64,000 bases of DNA from Fructilactobacillus ixorae. GTDB taxonomy: Bacteria; Bacillota; Bacilli; Lactobacillales; Lactobacillaceae. Below, piece by piece: positions 27,871 through 36,835 of this stretch. The stretch lies in contig NZ_CP097478.1 of the NCBI RefSeq assembly GCF_024029915.1, forward strand, positions 1,116,001 through 1,180,000, in the 5' to 3' direction. Each line of letters begins with the position of its first letter. Positions within the stretch are counted from its first letter, which is position 1. The notes beneath the pieces are model-generated. The model saw only the letters and a list, made by a program, of their open reading frames with translations, was not told where the DNA came from and did no database searches. The translations under genes and the position numbers were made by a program.

Positions 27871-28201
27871 AACTTAATGACTTTGCCTTGACGGTGCTCG
27901 GCTTCCTCCACATCGAACCTTACTATGTTACTCTATAAAAATTTGAATTCTTAATTAATCACCATCAGTTGGTGTAAAATAAAAAAGATTATAATAATTT
28001 ATCCGTTATTTTGATCATAGTTACTTCTCACTACATTTGGGGGTTACTGAGGTGCTCGGTTATTTTCAAAAAATAAAAAAGGATTTATCCCGAATAACCA
28101 TCGGCATAAATCCTTAAAAATGAAATCATATTTTTTTTTATTAAATCCTTGGTAGCTGAGCTTTATGCGCTACGCAGTTTTTATCACCTCTTTAGATTGG
28201 A
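27871..28201. other. Gene-free spacer before the adhesin
   Basis: AT-rich sequence with no open frame of note. It contains the adhesin terminator at 28072-28115 and is the right edge of the low-GC block. Confidence 0.5.
28072..28115 (-). terminator. Terminator of the surface-protein gene
   Basis: On the minus strand AAGGATTTAT pairs with ATAAATCCTT, followed by TTTTTTATTT. It lies about 90 bases after the stop codon of the adhesin gene. Confidence 0.75.
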
Positions 28202-31200
28202 TTATTTCTCTTCACGACGCTTGTAACCAAAGATTCCAAGGAACGCTAGTAACAATGCCCCAATCATACTCAAAATCCCAGTTGCTTGGTCTTCACCAGT
28301 CTGTGGCAACATTTGCTTTTGTGGTGCCGACGTAGCTTTTGGAGTTACTGGTGCTGGCGCCATTGGTTGAGCCGGTTGTGGCTGAACGGGTGCATCGGGT
28401 TGAACCGGAGTGCTTGGCTGTTGTGGCTCACCTAGCTGATCCGGAGTTGGTTGGGTTGGTTCCACTGGTTTCGTTGGAACTTCATTTTTAATGTAATGAA
28501 TTGGGGTATCTTTTCCAATATTTTCTGGTGCAATTGGATAAGGCGTTCCAGGAACCAACTTGTTCCCATTTCCGTCAACCGGCGTGTAACCAGGAATATC
28601 TGGAATCAACGGATCGTTGATCTTACTTGGATCATTCGGATCGTTAGGATAGATTTCCGGATTAGATCCCGGAACATCCGGAACTAAGTGACCTAGTGGT
28701 AGGTAGATAACTGTGACTTCAGCATCTTGCGTTTCCGGGGTAACCGTAACAGCATTAACTACTGGAGTTTTAGTGTAGTAGCCATTAACCACTGGTGACT
28801 TCACTTCGTTCCAACTACCACCCTGAGAAATCCACTTGCCGGTTTCAATGATCTTGCTGGTTACTTGGTCAAACGTCAGGTTACGCGTGTACTTCACCGT
28901 TTCCGTTACGTCTTTGGCAGCCGTTTGCCCGTTCGCGTACCGGTAGTGAATCGTCCGCGTAATGTTCTTCACTAACTGACTTTCGTCCGTTCCATCCGGG
29001 TATTTTGGTCCTTCCGGATTGTTCGGGTCAACTGGTTGCCCCGGTTGGCCTGGATTATCCGGCGTCACCGTTTTCGTCTTATGTTTCAACGTAACCGTGA
29101 ACGTCGGTTCATCCGTCCCAAACTTGTAGTTTGGCGTGTAGCCATCGTTTACTAGTTCGTAACCGTGTTTTTCAAGGTCCGCGATCTTCGTCTTCGTGGA
29201 GTAGTCCGACGTATCCCCAAACTTACCCGTTAACGTATCACTACTAATCGTCTTGTTATTTTCATCTTGATCAACGTAAACAACGTGGGCTTTTTCGTCG
29301 TTAGCGTGGTACGTAACCGTGACTTCACGATCCTGATCATCCGGGGTCGTTGTGGCCGCCCCAACCGTCGGTTGGTCAGCCGTGTAACCAGGGATTGCTG
29401 GCGAGTTTACTTCGTCGTAACTGTCCTTGTCGCTTTCCCACTTGCCGGTTTCAATGATCTTGCCGGTTACTTGGTCAAACGTCAAGCTCCGCGTGTACTT
29501 CACTGTTTCCGTTACGTCGTTAGCGGCCGTTTGCCCGTTCGCGTACCGGTAGTGAATCGTCCGCGTAATGTTCTTTACTAACTGACTTTCGTCCGTTCCA
29601 TCCGGGTATTTTGGTCCTTCCGGATTGTTTGGGTCAACTGGTTGTCCTGGTTGGCCTGGATTATCCGGCGTCACCGTTTTCGTCTTATGTTTCAACGTAA
29701 CCGTGAACGTCGGTTCATCCGTCCCAAACTTGTAGTTTGGCGTGTAGCCATCGTTTACTAGTTCGTAACCGTGTTTTTCAAGGTCCGCGATCTTCGTCTT
29801 CGTGGAGTAGTCCGACGTATCCCCAAACTTACCCGTTAACGTATCACTACTAATCGTCTTGTTATTTTCATCTTGATCAACGTAAACAACGTGGGCTTTT
29901 TCGTCGTTAGCGTGGTACGTAACCGTGACTTCACGATCCTGATCATCCGGGGTCGTTGTGGCCTCCCCAACCGTCGGTTGGTCAGCCGTGTAACCAGGGA
30001 TCGCTGGCGAGTTTACTTCGTCGTAACTGTCCTTGTCGCTTTCCCACTTGCCGGTTTCAATGATCTTGCCGGTTACTTGGTCAAACGTCAAGCTCCGCGT
30101 GTACTTCACTGTTTCCGTTACGTCTTTGGCAGCCGTTTGCCCGTTCGCGTACCGGTAGTGAATCGTCCGCGTAATGTTCTTTACTAACTGACTTTCGTCC
30201 GTTCCATCCGGGTATTTTGGTCCTTCCGGATTGTTTGGGTCAACTGGTTGTCCTGGTTGGCCTGGATTATCCGGCGTCACCGTCTTCGTCTTGTGTTTCA
30301 ACGTAACCGTGAACGTCGGTTCATCCGTCCCAAACTTGTAGTTTGGCGTGTAGCCATCGTTTACTAGTTCGTAACCGTGTTTTTCAAGGTCTGCGATCTT
30401 CGTCTTCGTGGAGTAGTCCGATGTATCCCCAAACTTACCCGTTAACGTATCACTACTAATCGTCTTGTTGTTTTCATCTTGATCAACGTAAACAACGTGG
30501 GCTTTTTCGTCGTTAGCGTGGTACGTAACCGTAACTTCACGATCCTGATCATCCGGGGTCGTTGTGGCTGCCCCAACCGTCGGTTGGTCAGCCGTGTAAC
30601 CAGGGATCGCTGGCGAGTTTACTTCGTCGTAACTGTCCTTGTCGCTTTCCCACTTGCCGGTTTCAATGATCTTGCCGGTTACTTGGTCAAACGTCAGGCT
30701 CCGCGTGTACTTCACTGTTTCCGTTACGTCGTTGGCGGCCGTTTGCCCGTTCGCGTACCGGTAGTGAATCGTCCGCGTAATGTTCTTCACTAACTGACTT
30801 TCGTCCGTTCCATCCGGATATTTTGGTCCTTCCGGATTGTTCGGGTCAACTGGTTGTCCCGGTTGGCCTGGATTATCCGGCGTCACCGTCTTCGTCTTGT
30901 GTTTCAACGTGACCGTGAACGTCGGTTCATCCGTCCCAAACTTGTAGTTTGGCGTGTAGCCATCGTTTACTAGTTCGTAACCGTGTTTTTCAAGGTCCAC
31001 GATCTTCGTCTTCGTGGAGTAGTCCGACGTATCCCCGAACTTACCCGTTAACGTATCACTACTAATCGTCTTGTTGTTTTCATCTTGATCAACGTAAACA
31101 ACGTGGGCTTTTTCGTCGTTAGCGTGGTACGTAACCGTAACTTCACGATCCTGATCATCCGGAGTCGTTGTAGCCGCCCCAACCGTCGGTTGGTCAGCCG

Positions 31201-34200
31201 TGTAACCAGGGATCGCTGGCGAGTTTACTTCGTCGTAACTGTCCTTGTCGCTTTCCCACTTGCCGGTTTCAATGATCTTTCCGGTTACTTGGTCAAACGT
31301 CAGGCTCCGCGTGTACTTCACCGTTTCCGTTACGTCGTTAGCGGCCGTTTGCCCGTTCGCGTACCGGTAGTGAATCGTCCGCGTAATGTTCTTCACTAAC
31401 TGACTTTCGTCCGTTCCATCCGGATATTTTGGTCCTTCCGGATTGTTCGGGTCAACTGGTTGTCCCGGTTGGCCTGGATTATCCGGCGTCACCGTCTTCG
31501 TCTTGTGTTTCAACGTGACCGTGAACGTCGGTTCATCCGTCCCAAACTTGTAGTTTGGCGTGTAGCCATCGTTTACTAGTTCGTAACCGTGTTTTTCAAG
31601 GTCCACGATCTTCGTCTTCGTGGAGTAGTCCGACGTATCCCCGAACTTACCCGTTAACGTATCACTACTAATCGTCTTGTTGTTTTCATCTTGATCAACG
31701 TAAACAACGTGGGCTTTTTCGTCGTTAGCGTGGTACGTAACCGTAACTTCACGATCCTGATCATCCGGAGTCGTTGTAGCCGCCCCAACCGTCGGTTGGT
31801 CAGCCGTGTAACCAGGGATCGCTGGCGAGTTTACTTCGTCGTAACTGTCCTTGTCGCTTTCCCACTTGCCGGTTTCAATGATCTTTCCGGTTACTTGGTC
31901 AAACGTCAGGCTCCGCGTGTACTTCACCGTTTCCGTTACGTCGTTAGCGGCCGTTTGCCCGTTCGCGTACCGGTAGTGAATCGTCCGCGTAATGTTCTTC
32001 ACTAACTGACTTTCGTCCGTTCCATCCGGGTATTTTGGTCCTTCCGGATTGTTCGGGTCAACTGGTTGTCCTGGTTGACCTGGATTATCCGGCGTCACCG
32101 TCTTCGTCTTGTGTTTCAACGTTACCTTGAACGTCGGTTCATCCGTCCCAAACTTGTAGTTTGGCGTGTAGCCATCGTTTACTAGTTCGTAACCTTGTTT
32201 TTCGAGGTCAGCGATCTTCGTCTTTGTGGAGTAGTCCGACGTATCCCCAAACTTACCCGTTAACGTATCACTACTAATAACTCTATCGTGATCATCCTGA
32301 TCAATATATTGAACGGTTGCTTTTTCATAATTAGTAATGTAGCGAACAATAACCGTTTCTTCAGTACCTTCAAGCACATTTTGCGAGACTACTCGTGGTT
32401 TATCTGGAGTATAACCATCAATTTGCGGTGACGGAACATCATAACTATTATCTTCATTTGGAATCCAGTTACCCCAGGTAATGCTATTAGTTTCAAGGTT
32501 TCTAGTTCCGAATCGGTGATAAGTAAACCGGAAAGTCTTATCGGCAGCGGCCTGCTTTCCTGCCTGTGGGCCATCGCCATAAGTATACTTAATGGTAACG
32601 TCTGAAACTCCTGAATTATCGGTTATCTGTTCGACCGTTTTCTTAAACTTAATTGTATAGACTAATTGATTGCCATCGTTATAAGAAAGAATAATCCCAT
32701 TTTCAGGAAAATCACTACTAATTTGTTTGTAGCCCTGATTTTCCAAATTTTTAGTTTCATCAGCAGGTGAATAATTAGACTTTTCATTGAGCTTGCCGCT
32801 AACGTGATCGGTGTGGAGTTCGTTCCCCTGATCATCAATATAGTGAATCACAGCACTTTGCTGATCAACTACATAGGGCACCCGGGTTTCTGCTCCAGGA
32901 TTGGTAATTGGGACTTTGGTTCCCGGAGTAGTCGTTTTACTCTGATCATTTGGATCTAACGGAACGTACCCTGGAATGTTTGGCAATGGAGTCGGGTTAG
33001 CCTTCGTTGGATCATTAGGATCAAGGGTATAGGGAACATCATGATTTCCGTTGTCAATCGGATTTCCTTGCTTGTCAACTGGAACTAACTTACTTAATTT
33101 ATTAATTTCAAAAACGATGTTTCTAGTCTGTGGAACATAGATTGGATAAAGGGCGTAGAATCCCGTTCCAGGTAAACTAGCATCATGGTTGCGATTTTGG
33201 ACTGCCCAACCATATTCTCGGGTTTGATCGTTAAATTTGTAGTTAGCATCAATGTGATAAGTTTCGCCATACTGGGTTCCATCGGGACTGTAAAGGCGCG
33301 CGTCCATTCCACCATGATCATCAGTTTCCGTGATTTTGAGGACAGATCCATCTCCATAATGGGTCGTCCACACCGTCCCCACTTTTCCAAACGGTGAAAT
33401 ACTACCACTCGCATTATCTGGGATTTGACTAATATAGTAATAACCATCTTTAACTTTATTAGGTAATCCCGTTACCTTAAAGTCTTGCCCGGTCAAGCCA
33501 TTAAAGTGTGATTCATAAACTGTTTGGTGCGTCTGTTGATCAACGTAGCGGACCGTATGCTCCACGTTGCGTGGAATTTGCACTTTTTCGATTCCTAAGT
33601 CAATTTTGCTCCCATTGTGATCAGCCAGCATCCAGTCTCGGTTAAACCGAATTGGCGAGGAAGAACTAGTATCAAGTCCCCCGGTAAAATCACCATTATT
33701 ACTGTAATAGAAATCCTCTAAGTTTTTCGAGTCTTGTCTCGTTTGTCGACCAGCCGGATCTCTTTGCAGAACGTACTGCCCGATAATCCGATTATCGTCA
33801 TCCAGTTCAAAAACATATAAGGTTCCATCGCCATTTCGATCCGTCGAGAACACGATCGTGCGAACTCCATTGGCTTGGTTAAATCCCTTAACTACTCGGT
33901 CATATTGAAAGGTATAGTGATTTGCATCTGGATCAGTCCAACGACCGCCATAATCCGGATCACCAACTTCAATTTTTAATCCATTTTCATCAACTACGTT
34001 ACTAGCTAAATTAGTTTGGGCAGCCTTAATTTGCTCAACTGCTTGTTTTGTTTGATTCGTAACTGGGTTCGCAACTGGGTTCGTAGCCTTGGCTTCGCTT
34101 TCAGAAGCGGTTTGCGCGGTGGAGCTTGGTGCACTGGTGGAATCAGTCTGCGACTCTGGAACGGCTGGTTCCGGCTTAGCTGCCTCAGGTGCTGGCACAT

Positions 34201-34753
34201 CGGTCTTGGTGGTTGCTGATTCATCCGCTGGTTGGGCTTGATTTACCGGAGTAAGCGCCTGTTGAGCGGTTGCTTGCTTATCCTCAGTTTTACCTGTACT
34301 TTTTGAATCCAGCTCGTCTGCTTTAGAATTAGACTGGTTTCCCTGCTGACTTACAGTCGGTTCATTACTGGTCTGGTCAGTCGTTTTTGAACTGGCTTGG
34401 CCAGCAGAATCAGTCGTGGATGGTGCTGGTTCAGGGTTTTTAGTGGGATTTGAATCACTACCCGGCGTAGTGACATTCGGTTTCGGAGCAGCTGGCTCAA
34501 CTTGTGGTTGAACCGCTGCCGGTTGCTTGGCAGGAGCTTGCTGTTCTTGCCCAAGCTTATTTTGCGCTTGATTAGAACTACCACCGGAATCGGCCGTCGC
34601 TTGGGTGGGTAAAGAACTAGTATCAGCGTGCACATCATTAACATTGAATGAATAAAAACTGGCAGAAATAGCAGTTACCGTAATGGCACTAAATAACCAT
34701 CTTTTCCCAGCTTTGTACATTTTATAATGCATTTTGCTGTCTTTAAACGGCAT
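28202..34753 (-). CDS. Large LPxTG-anchored MucBP-type surface adhesin
   Basis: This 2,183-residue cell-wall protein starts with a KxYKxGKxW-type signal peptide (MYKAGKRWLFSA, residues 12-23), linked in other species to accessory SecA2 export and glycosylation. Residues about 45-245 are a Ser/Thr/Pro/Gln-rich stalk. About 250-560 form a unique N-terminal region, possibly the binding head. A diverged MucBP unit follows, then six MucBP-containing units of about 202 residues, each with YVDQDENNKTISSDTLTGKF and a Pro-rich spacer (PGQPGQPVDPNNPEGP). The C-terminus has a Pro/Gln-rich wall-spanning part, LPQTGE, a hydrophobic helix and KRREEK. AAGGAGG precedes the ATG. It is expected to bind mucus or other glycans; the ligand is unknown. 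Confidence 0.9.
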   Translation of the reverse strand: MPFKDSKMHYKMYKAGKRWLFSAITVTAISASFYSFNVNDVHADTSSLPTQATADSGGSSNQAQNKLGQEQQAPAKQPAAVQPQVEPAAPKPNVTTPGSDSNPTKNPEPAPSTTDSAGQASSKTTDQTSNEPTVSQQGNQSNSKADELDSKSTGKTEDKQATAQQALTPVNQAQPADESATTKTDVPAPEAAKPEPAVPESQTDSTSAPSSTAQTASESEAKATNPVANPVTNQTKQAVEQIKAAQTNLASNVVDENGLKIEVGDPDYGGRWTDPDANHYTFQYDRVVKGFNQANGVRTIVFSTDRNGDGTLYVFELDDDNRIIGQYVLQRDPAGRQTRQDSKNLEDFYYSNNGDFTGGLDTSSSSPIRFNRDWMLADHNGSKIDLGIEKVQIPRNVEHTVRYVDQQTHQTVYESHFNGLTGQDFKVTGLPNKVKDGYYYISQIPDNASGSISPFGKVGTVWTTHYGDGSVLKITETDDHGGMDARLYSPDGTQYGETYHIDANYKFNDQTREYGWAVQNRNHDASLPGTGFYALYPIYVPQTRNIVFEINKLSKLVPVDKQGNPIDNGNHDVPYTLDPNDPTKANPTPLPNIPGYVPLDPNDQSKTTTPGTKVPITNPGAETRVPYVVDQQSAVIHYIDDQGNELHTDHVSGKLNEKSNYSPADETKNLENQGYKQISSDFPENGIILSYNDGNQLVYTIKFKKTVEQITDNSGVSDVTIKYTYGDGPQAGKQAAADKTFRFTYHRFGTRNLETNSITWGNWIPNEDNSYDVPSPQIDGYTPDKPRVVSQNVLEGTEETVIVRYITNYEKATVQYIDQDDHDRVISSDTLTGKFGDTSDYSTKTKIADLEKQGYELVNDGYTPNYKFGTDEPTFKVTLKHKTKTVTPDNPGQPGQPVDPNNPEGPKYPDGTDESQLVKNITRTIHYRYANGQTAANDVTETVKYTRSLTFDQVTGKIIETGKWESDKDSYDEVNSPAIPGYTADQPTVGAATTTPDDQDREVTVTYHANDEKAHVVYVDQDENNKTISSDTLTGKFGDTSDYSTKTKIVDLEKHGYELVNDGYTPNYKFGTDEPTFTVTLKHKTKTVTPDNPGQPGQPVDPNNPEGPKYPDGTDESQLVKNITRTIHYRYANGQTAANDVTETVKYTRSLTFDQVTGKIIETGKWESDKDSYDEVNSPAIPGYTADQPTVGAATTTPDDQDREVTVTYHANDEKAHVVYVDQDENNKTISSDTLTGKFGDTSDYSTKTKIVDLEKHGYELVNDGYTPNYKFGTDEPTFTVTLKHKTKTVTPDNPGQPGQPVDPNNPEGPKYPDGTDESQLVKNITRTIHYRYANGQTAANDVTETVKYTRSLTFDQVTGKIIETGKWESDKDSYDEVNSPAIPGYTADQPTVGAATTTPDDQDREVTVTYHANDEKAHVVYVDQDENNKTISSDTLTGKFGDTSDYSTKTKIADLEKHGYELVNDGYTPNYKFGTDEPTFTVTLKHKTKTVTPDNPGQPGQPVDPNNPEGPKYPDGTDESQLVKNITRTIHYRYANGQTAAKDVTETVKYTRSLTFDQVTGKIIETGKWESDKDSYDEVNSPAIPGYTADQPTVGEATTTPDDQDREVTVTYHANDEKAHVVYVDQDENNKTISSDTLTGKFGDTSDYSTKTKIADLEKHGYELVNDGYTPNYKFGTDEPTFTVTLKHKTKTVTPDNPGQPGQPVDPNNPEGPKYPDGTDESQLVKNITRTIHYRYANGQTAANDVTETVKYTRSLTFDQVTGKIIETGKWESDKDSYDEVNSPAIPGYTADQPTVGAATTTPDDQDREVTVTYHANDEKAHVVYVDQDENNKTISSDTLTGKFGDTSDYSTKTKIADLEKHGYELVNDGYTPNYKFGTDEPTFTVTLKHKTKTVTPDNPGQPGQPVDPNNPEGPKYPDGTDESQLVKNITRTIHYRYANGQTAAKDVTETVKYTRNLTFDQVTSKIIETGKWISQGGSWNEVKSPVVNGYYTKTPVVNAVTVTPETQDAEVTVIYLPLGHLVPDVPGSNPEIYPNDPNDPSKINDPLIPDIPGYTPVDGNGNKLVPGTPYPIAPENIGKDTPIHYIKNEVPTKPVEPTQPTPDQLGEPQQPSTPVQPDAPVQPQPAQPMAPAPVTPKATSAPQKQMLPQTGEDQATGILSMIGALLLAFLGIFGYKRREEK
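28842..32278 (-). repeat. Tandem 606-bp repeats inside the adhesin gene
   Basis: Near-identical copies recur at exactly 606-base intervals. For example, the TTGATCAACGTAAACAACGT anchor lies near 29273, 29879, 30485, 31091 and 31697. Edges at about 28842 and 32278 are where similarity fades. Most differences are third-position changes or swaps shared between non-adjacent copies (AAN/AAK, VGA/VGE, IVD/IAD), which points to recombination between units. Confidence 0.9.
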
Positions 34754-35062
34754 AAAAATTCCTCCTTAATTAACTAGAGCCAAAAATATAAAAATGGTTA
34801 TATATATAACTGCCCACACTATATGATTAAAGATGATTTTATGCAATCATTGTTTGTACAACATACGATTGCAAAACCTAACGCTCGCAAAATAAACCTA
34901 TAAATAATTAAAACTGCCCGCCTTGTTTTTATAACAAGACGAGCAGTCAAAAATTAATTCTTCAATTTCAAAACGACCGTACGCAGTAGCTTCTAAACTA
35001 GCCTTTCACAAATTATCCAGACCCCAGTTATTTTTAATCAACCAATCACTTTTAATTGTAGA
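34754..35062. other. Intergenic region: adhesin promoter and hsd operon end
   Basis: AT-rich. The left part (34754-34860) should hold the adhesin promoter and contains several TATATA-like stretches. A hairpin at 34909-34949 is followed by TTTTAATT on the minus strand. In the bases just before 35063, a short frame (LINQSLLIVDV) runs into the hsdS repeat, but it has no start and looks like a relic. Confidence 0.5.
34909..34949 (-). terminator. Probable terminator of the hsd region
   Basis: ACTGC.CG.CTTGTT / AACAAG.CG.GCAGT imperfect stem, with TTTTAATT following on the minus strand. No minus-strand gene ends close to it in the present orientation. It lies beyond the invertible segment and may be an old end of the hsdMS transcript. 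Confidence 0.5.
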
Positions 35063-35190
35063 TGTAAAACAGCGTAAGCTTGCTAAGTTGCGACAGCTAA
35101 AAAAGGCGTTACAACGCCATCTCTTCCCTGCTCCCGGCCAGTTAACCCCGGGCTTTAGATTTGCTAATTTCGCTGATAATTGGCAACAGC
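35063..35190 (+). repeat. Left 128-bp inverted repeat of the hsdS inversion system
   Basis: Identical by my reading, base for base, to the reverse complement of 36869-36996. It encodes the central conserved region of HsdS (QRKLAKLRQLKKALQRHLF to the NFADNWQQ start of the second recognition domain). Confidence 0.9.
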
Positions 35191-35732
35191 AAGACATCGC
35201 TAATTTAATTATTCGCAACACAACTAAAAACAAACAGTCAACCCTAAACAACGTGGAATCAATTTCAAATCAATCTGGTTTTGTTAAACAAACCAGTCAA
35301 TTTCCAAATGCTTCACTGTCACCAACCAATTTAAGCAACTACTATATTGTTAACCCCGGTTATTTTGCTTACAATCCATCTCGAATTAACGTAGGCTCAA
35401 TTGCTTATAAAACCGGTTCACATGCTTGTTTGGTATCACCATTATATGTCTCGTTCTATACCATCCCAGGTATCAACGATCAATATTTTTGGGAATGGTT
35501 ACAAACAGATGCTTTTATTAACCAACGACGTAGATTATCAAATCGTGGAATTCGCGATACATTATCATTCGAACAATTAGCTGAAATGAAATTAAAGTTT
35601 GGTAGCTATCAGGAACAAAAAATGATTGCCGATCTTCTAACCATAGTGGATCAACAAATCACCATTACTAACCAGAAAATAGCCAAGTTAGAAGGCTTAA
35701 AAAAAGCACTTTTGCAAAAAATGATTTTATAA
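35063..35732 (+). pseudogene. hsdS: Silent 3' half of hsdS (second target-recognition domain)
   Basis: An open frame without its own start or ribosome site. It begins in the inverted repeat and continues with 180 residues of a target-recognition domain (for example YYIVNPGYFAYNPSRINVGS and DQYFWEWLQTD). It ends in the C-terminal conserved helix (KIAKLEGLKKALLQKMIL). Joined in frame at the repeat to the first half at 36869-37493, it would give a 388-residue HsdS, the normal family length. In the sequenced orientation it is not expressed as part of HsdS. Confidence 0.85.
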
Positions 35733-35805
35733 ATGCAAATATTCCTAGATAATGTTACTGGTGCATTTATTTGTGCACAGTATGATAATCAAGGGAGCTT
35801 ATGAA

Positions 35806-36735
35806 ATGACTAAAAACAAAGAATCACAATTATTTTACGAGTATCTTGCTGACTGGATTAAAATCTATAAACAAGACGCCGTCCGCGACGTAACTCTTAA
35901 TAAATATCGAAGTAGCTTAAAATGGGTCCGCAGAATTGCGCCCACTTTATATTTAAAGGATCTAACCAAACGGACCTATCAAGAAATTATTAACGAATAT
36001 GCCGTTACGCATGAACACCAGACTACTTTAGATTTTCATCACCAAATTAAAAGTGCGATTTTAGATGCCGTTGACGAAGGGCTAATTCCCAGTAACCCTA
36101 CCAGAAATGCAGTCATTAAAGGTAAAACTCCCCGGAAAAAGAAATTAAAATTTTTAAATGAAGCTGAACTAAAAAAATTGATCCAGCAGTTGGACTTAGG
36201 TAACGAAATTAATTGGGACTGGTTTTTACTATTAATCATTAAAACTGGCCTTCGTTTTTCAGAAGCCCTTGCCGTTACTCCAAATGATTTTGATTTTAAT
36301 TCCAAAATGCTTCGCATTAATAAAACCTGGGACTATAAATCCATTCAGGGGGGCTTTCAAAAAACCAAAAATGAAGCTTCTGTGCGTAGCATCCAATTAG
36401 ACTGGCAATTATCCATGCAATTTTCGTTGCTAATTCACGGAATGCCACCAGAGAAACCCATTTTTATTTCCAACAAACGGATTTTTAATTCTACGATTAA
36501 CAATCATTTAAAATTATTATGCAAGCAAGCCGATATCCCAGTTATCACCGTCCACGGGCTCCGTCATACCCATGCTTCCTTGCTCTTGTTTGGAGATGTT
36601 TCAATTGCTACGGTAGCCGAACGACTAGGTCATTCTAGCATGACGACTACTCAGGAAACTTATATTCACATTATTCGTGAGCTAGAAGCCAAGGATAATG
36701 AGAAAATTATGCACCAAATGTCAAAATTAAACTAA
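35806..36735 (+). CDS. Tyrosine recombinase (hsdS invertase)
   Basis: A 309-residue phage-integrase-family recombinase. The N-terminal core-binding domain spans about 1-115. The catalytic domain shows Arg in KTGLRFSEAL (about 150), His-x-x-Arg in HGLRHTHAS (about 255), His in LGHSSMTTT (about 281), and the nucleophile Tyr in TQETYIHI (about 290). Start ATG 35806 has AAGGGA 10 bases upstream; the upstream frame to 35752 lacks a site. It lies between the two inverted repeats, the usual place for recombinases that shuffle hsdS in lactobacilli and streptococci. A GTGCA...TGCAC dyad (about 35761-35778) lies in its promoter region. Confidence 0.9.
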   Translation: MTKNKESQLFYEYLADWIKIYKQDAVRDVTLNKYRSSLKWVRRIAPTLYLKDLTKRTYQEIINEYAVTHEHQTTLDFHHQIKSAILDAVDEGLIPSNPTRNAVIKGKTPRKKKLKFLNEAELKKLIQQLDLGNEINWDWFLLLIIKTGLRFSEALAVTPNDFDFNSKMLRINKTWDYKSIQGGFQKTKNEASVRSIQLDWQLSMQFSLLIHGMPPEKPIFISNKRIFNSTINNHLKLLCKQADIPVITVHGLRHTHASLLLFGDVSIATVAERLGHSSMTTTQETYIHIIRELEAKDNEKIMHQMSKLN

Positions 36736-36835
36736 CTAAAAAACACCAAAATCATAAGGCTAACCACAAAAATTAGATGTTTGTCTAATTTTCATGAGGA
36801 AAGGACTAAATTATGATTTTGGTGTTTTTTAGTTA
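36733..36835. repeat. Nested palindrome between recombinase and hsdS ends
   Basis: A perfect 25-base arm at 36733-36757 pairs with 36811-36835. A second hairpin (AATTAGA.. / ..TCTAATT) sits in the middle. It overlaps the last codons of the truncated hsdS and the stop of the recombinase gene. With A/T-rich arms on both sides it can act as a terminator for both convergent genes. Confidence 0.7.

Noticed and set aside
29267..32005. Five plus-strand 104-codon frames at 606-base spacing
   Set aside because: They are the antisense of the adhesin repeats, identical because the repeats are; no ribosome sites.
28842..32278. Regularly spaced repeats that could suggest a CRISPR array
   Set aside because: Unit length is 606 bp and coding; no 20-40 bp direct repeats with unique spacers are seen anywhere in the window.
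34016..34644. Several overlapping frames on both strands in the adhesin stalk
   Set aside because: Low-complexity Ser/Thr/Pro/Gln coding sequence stays open in other frames; no independent support.
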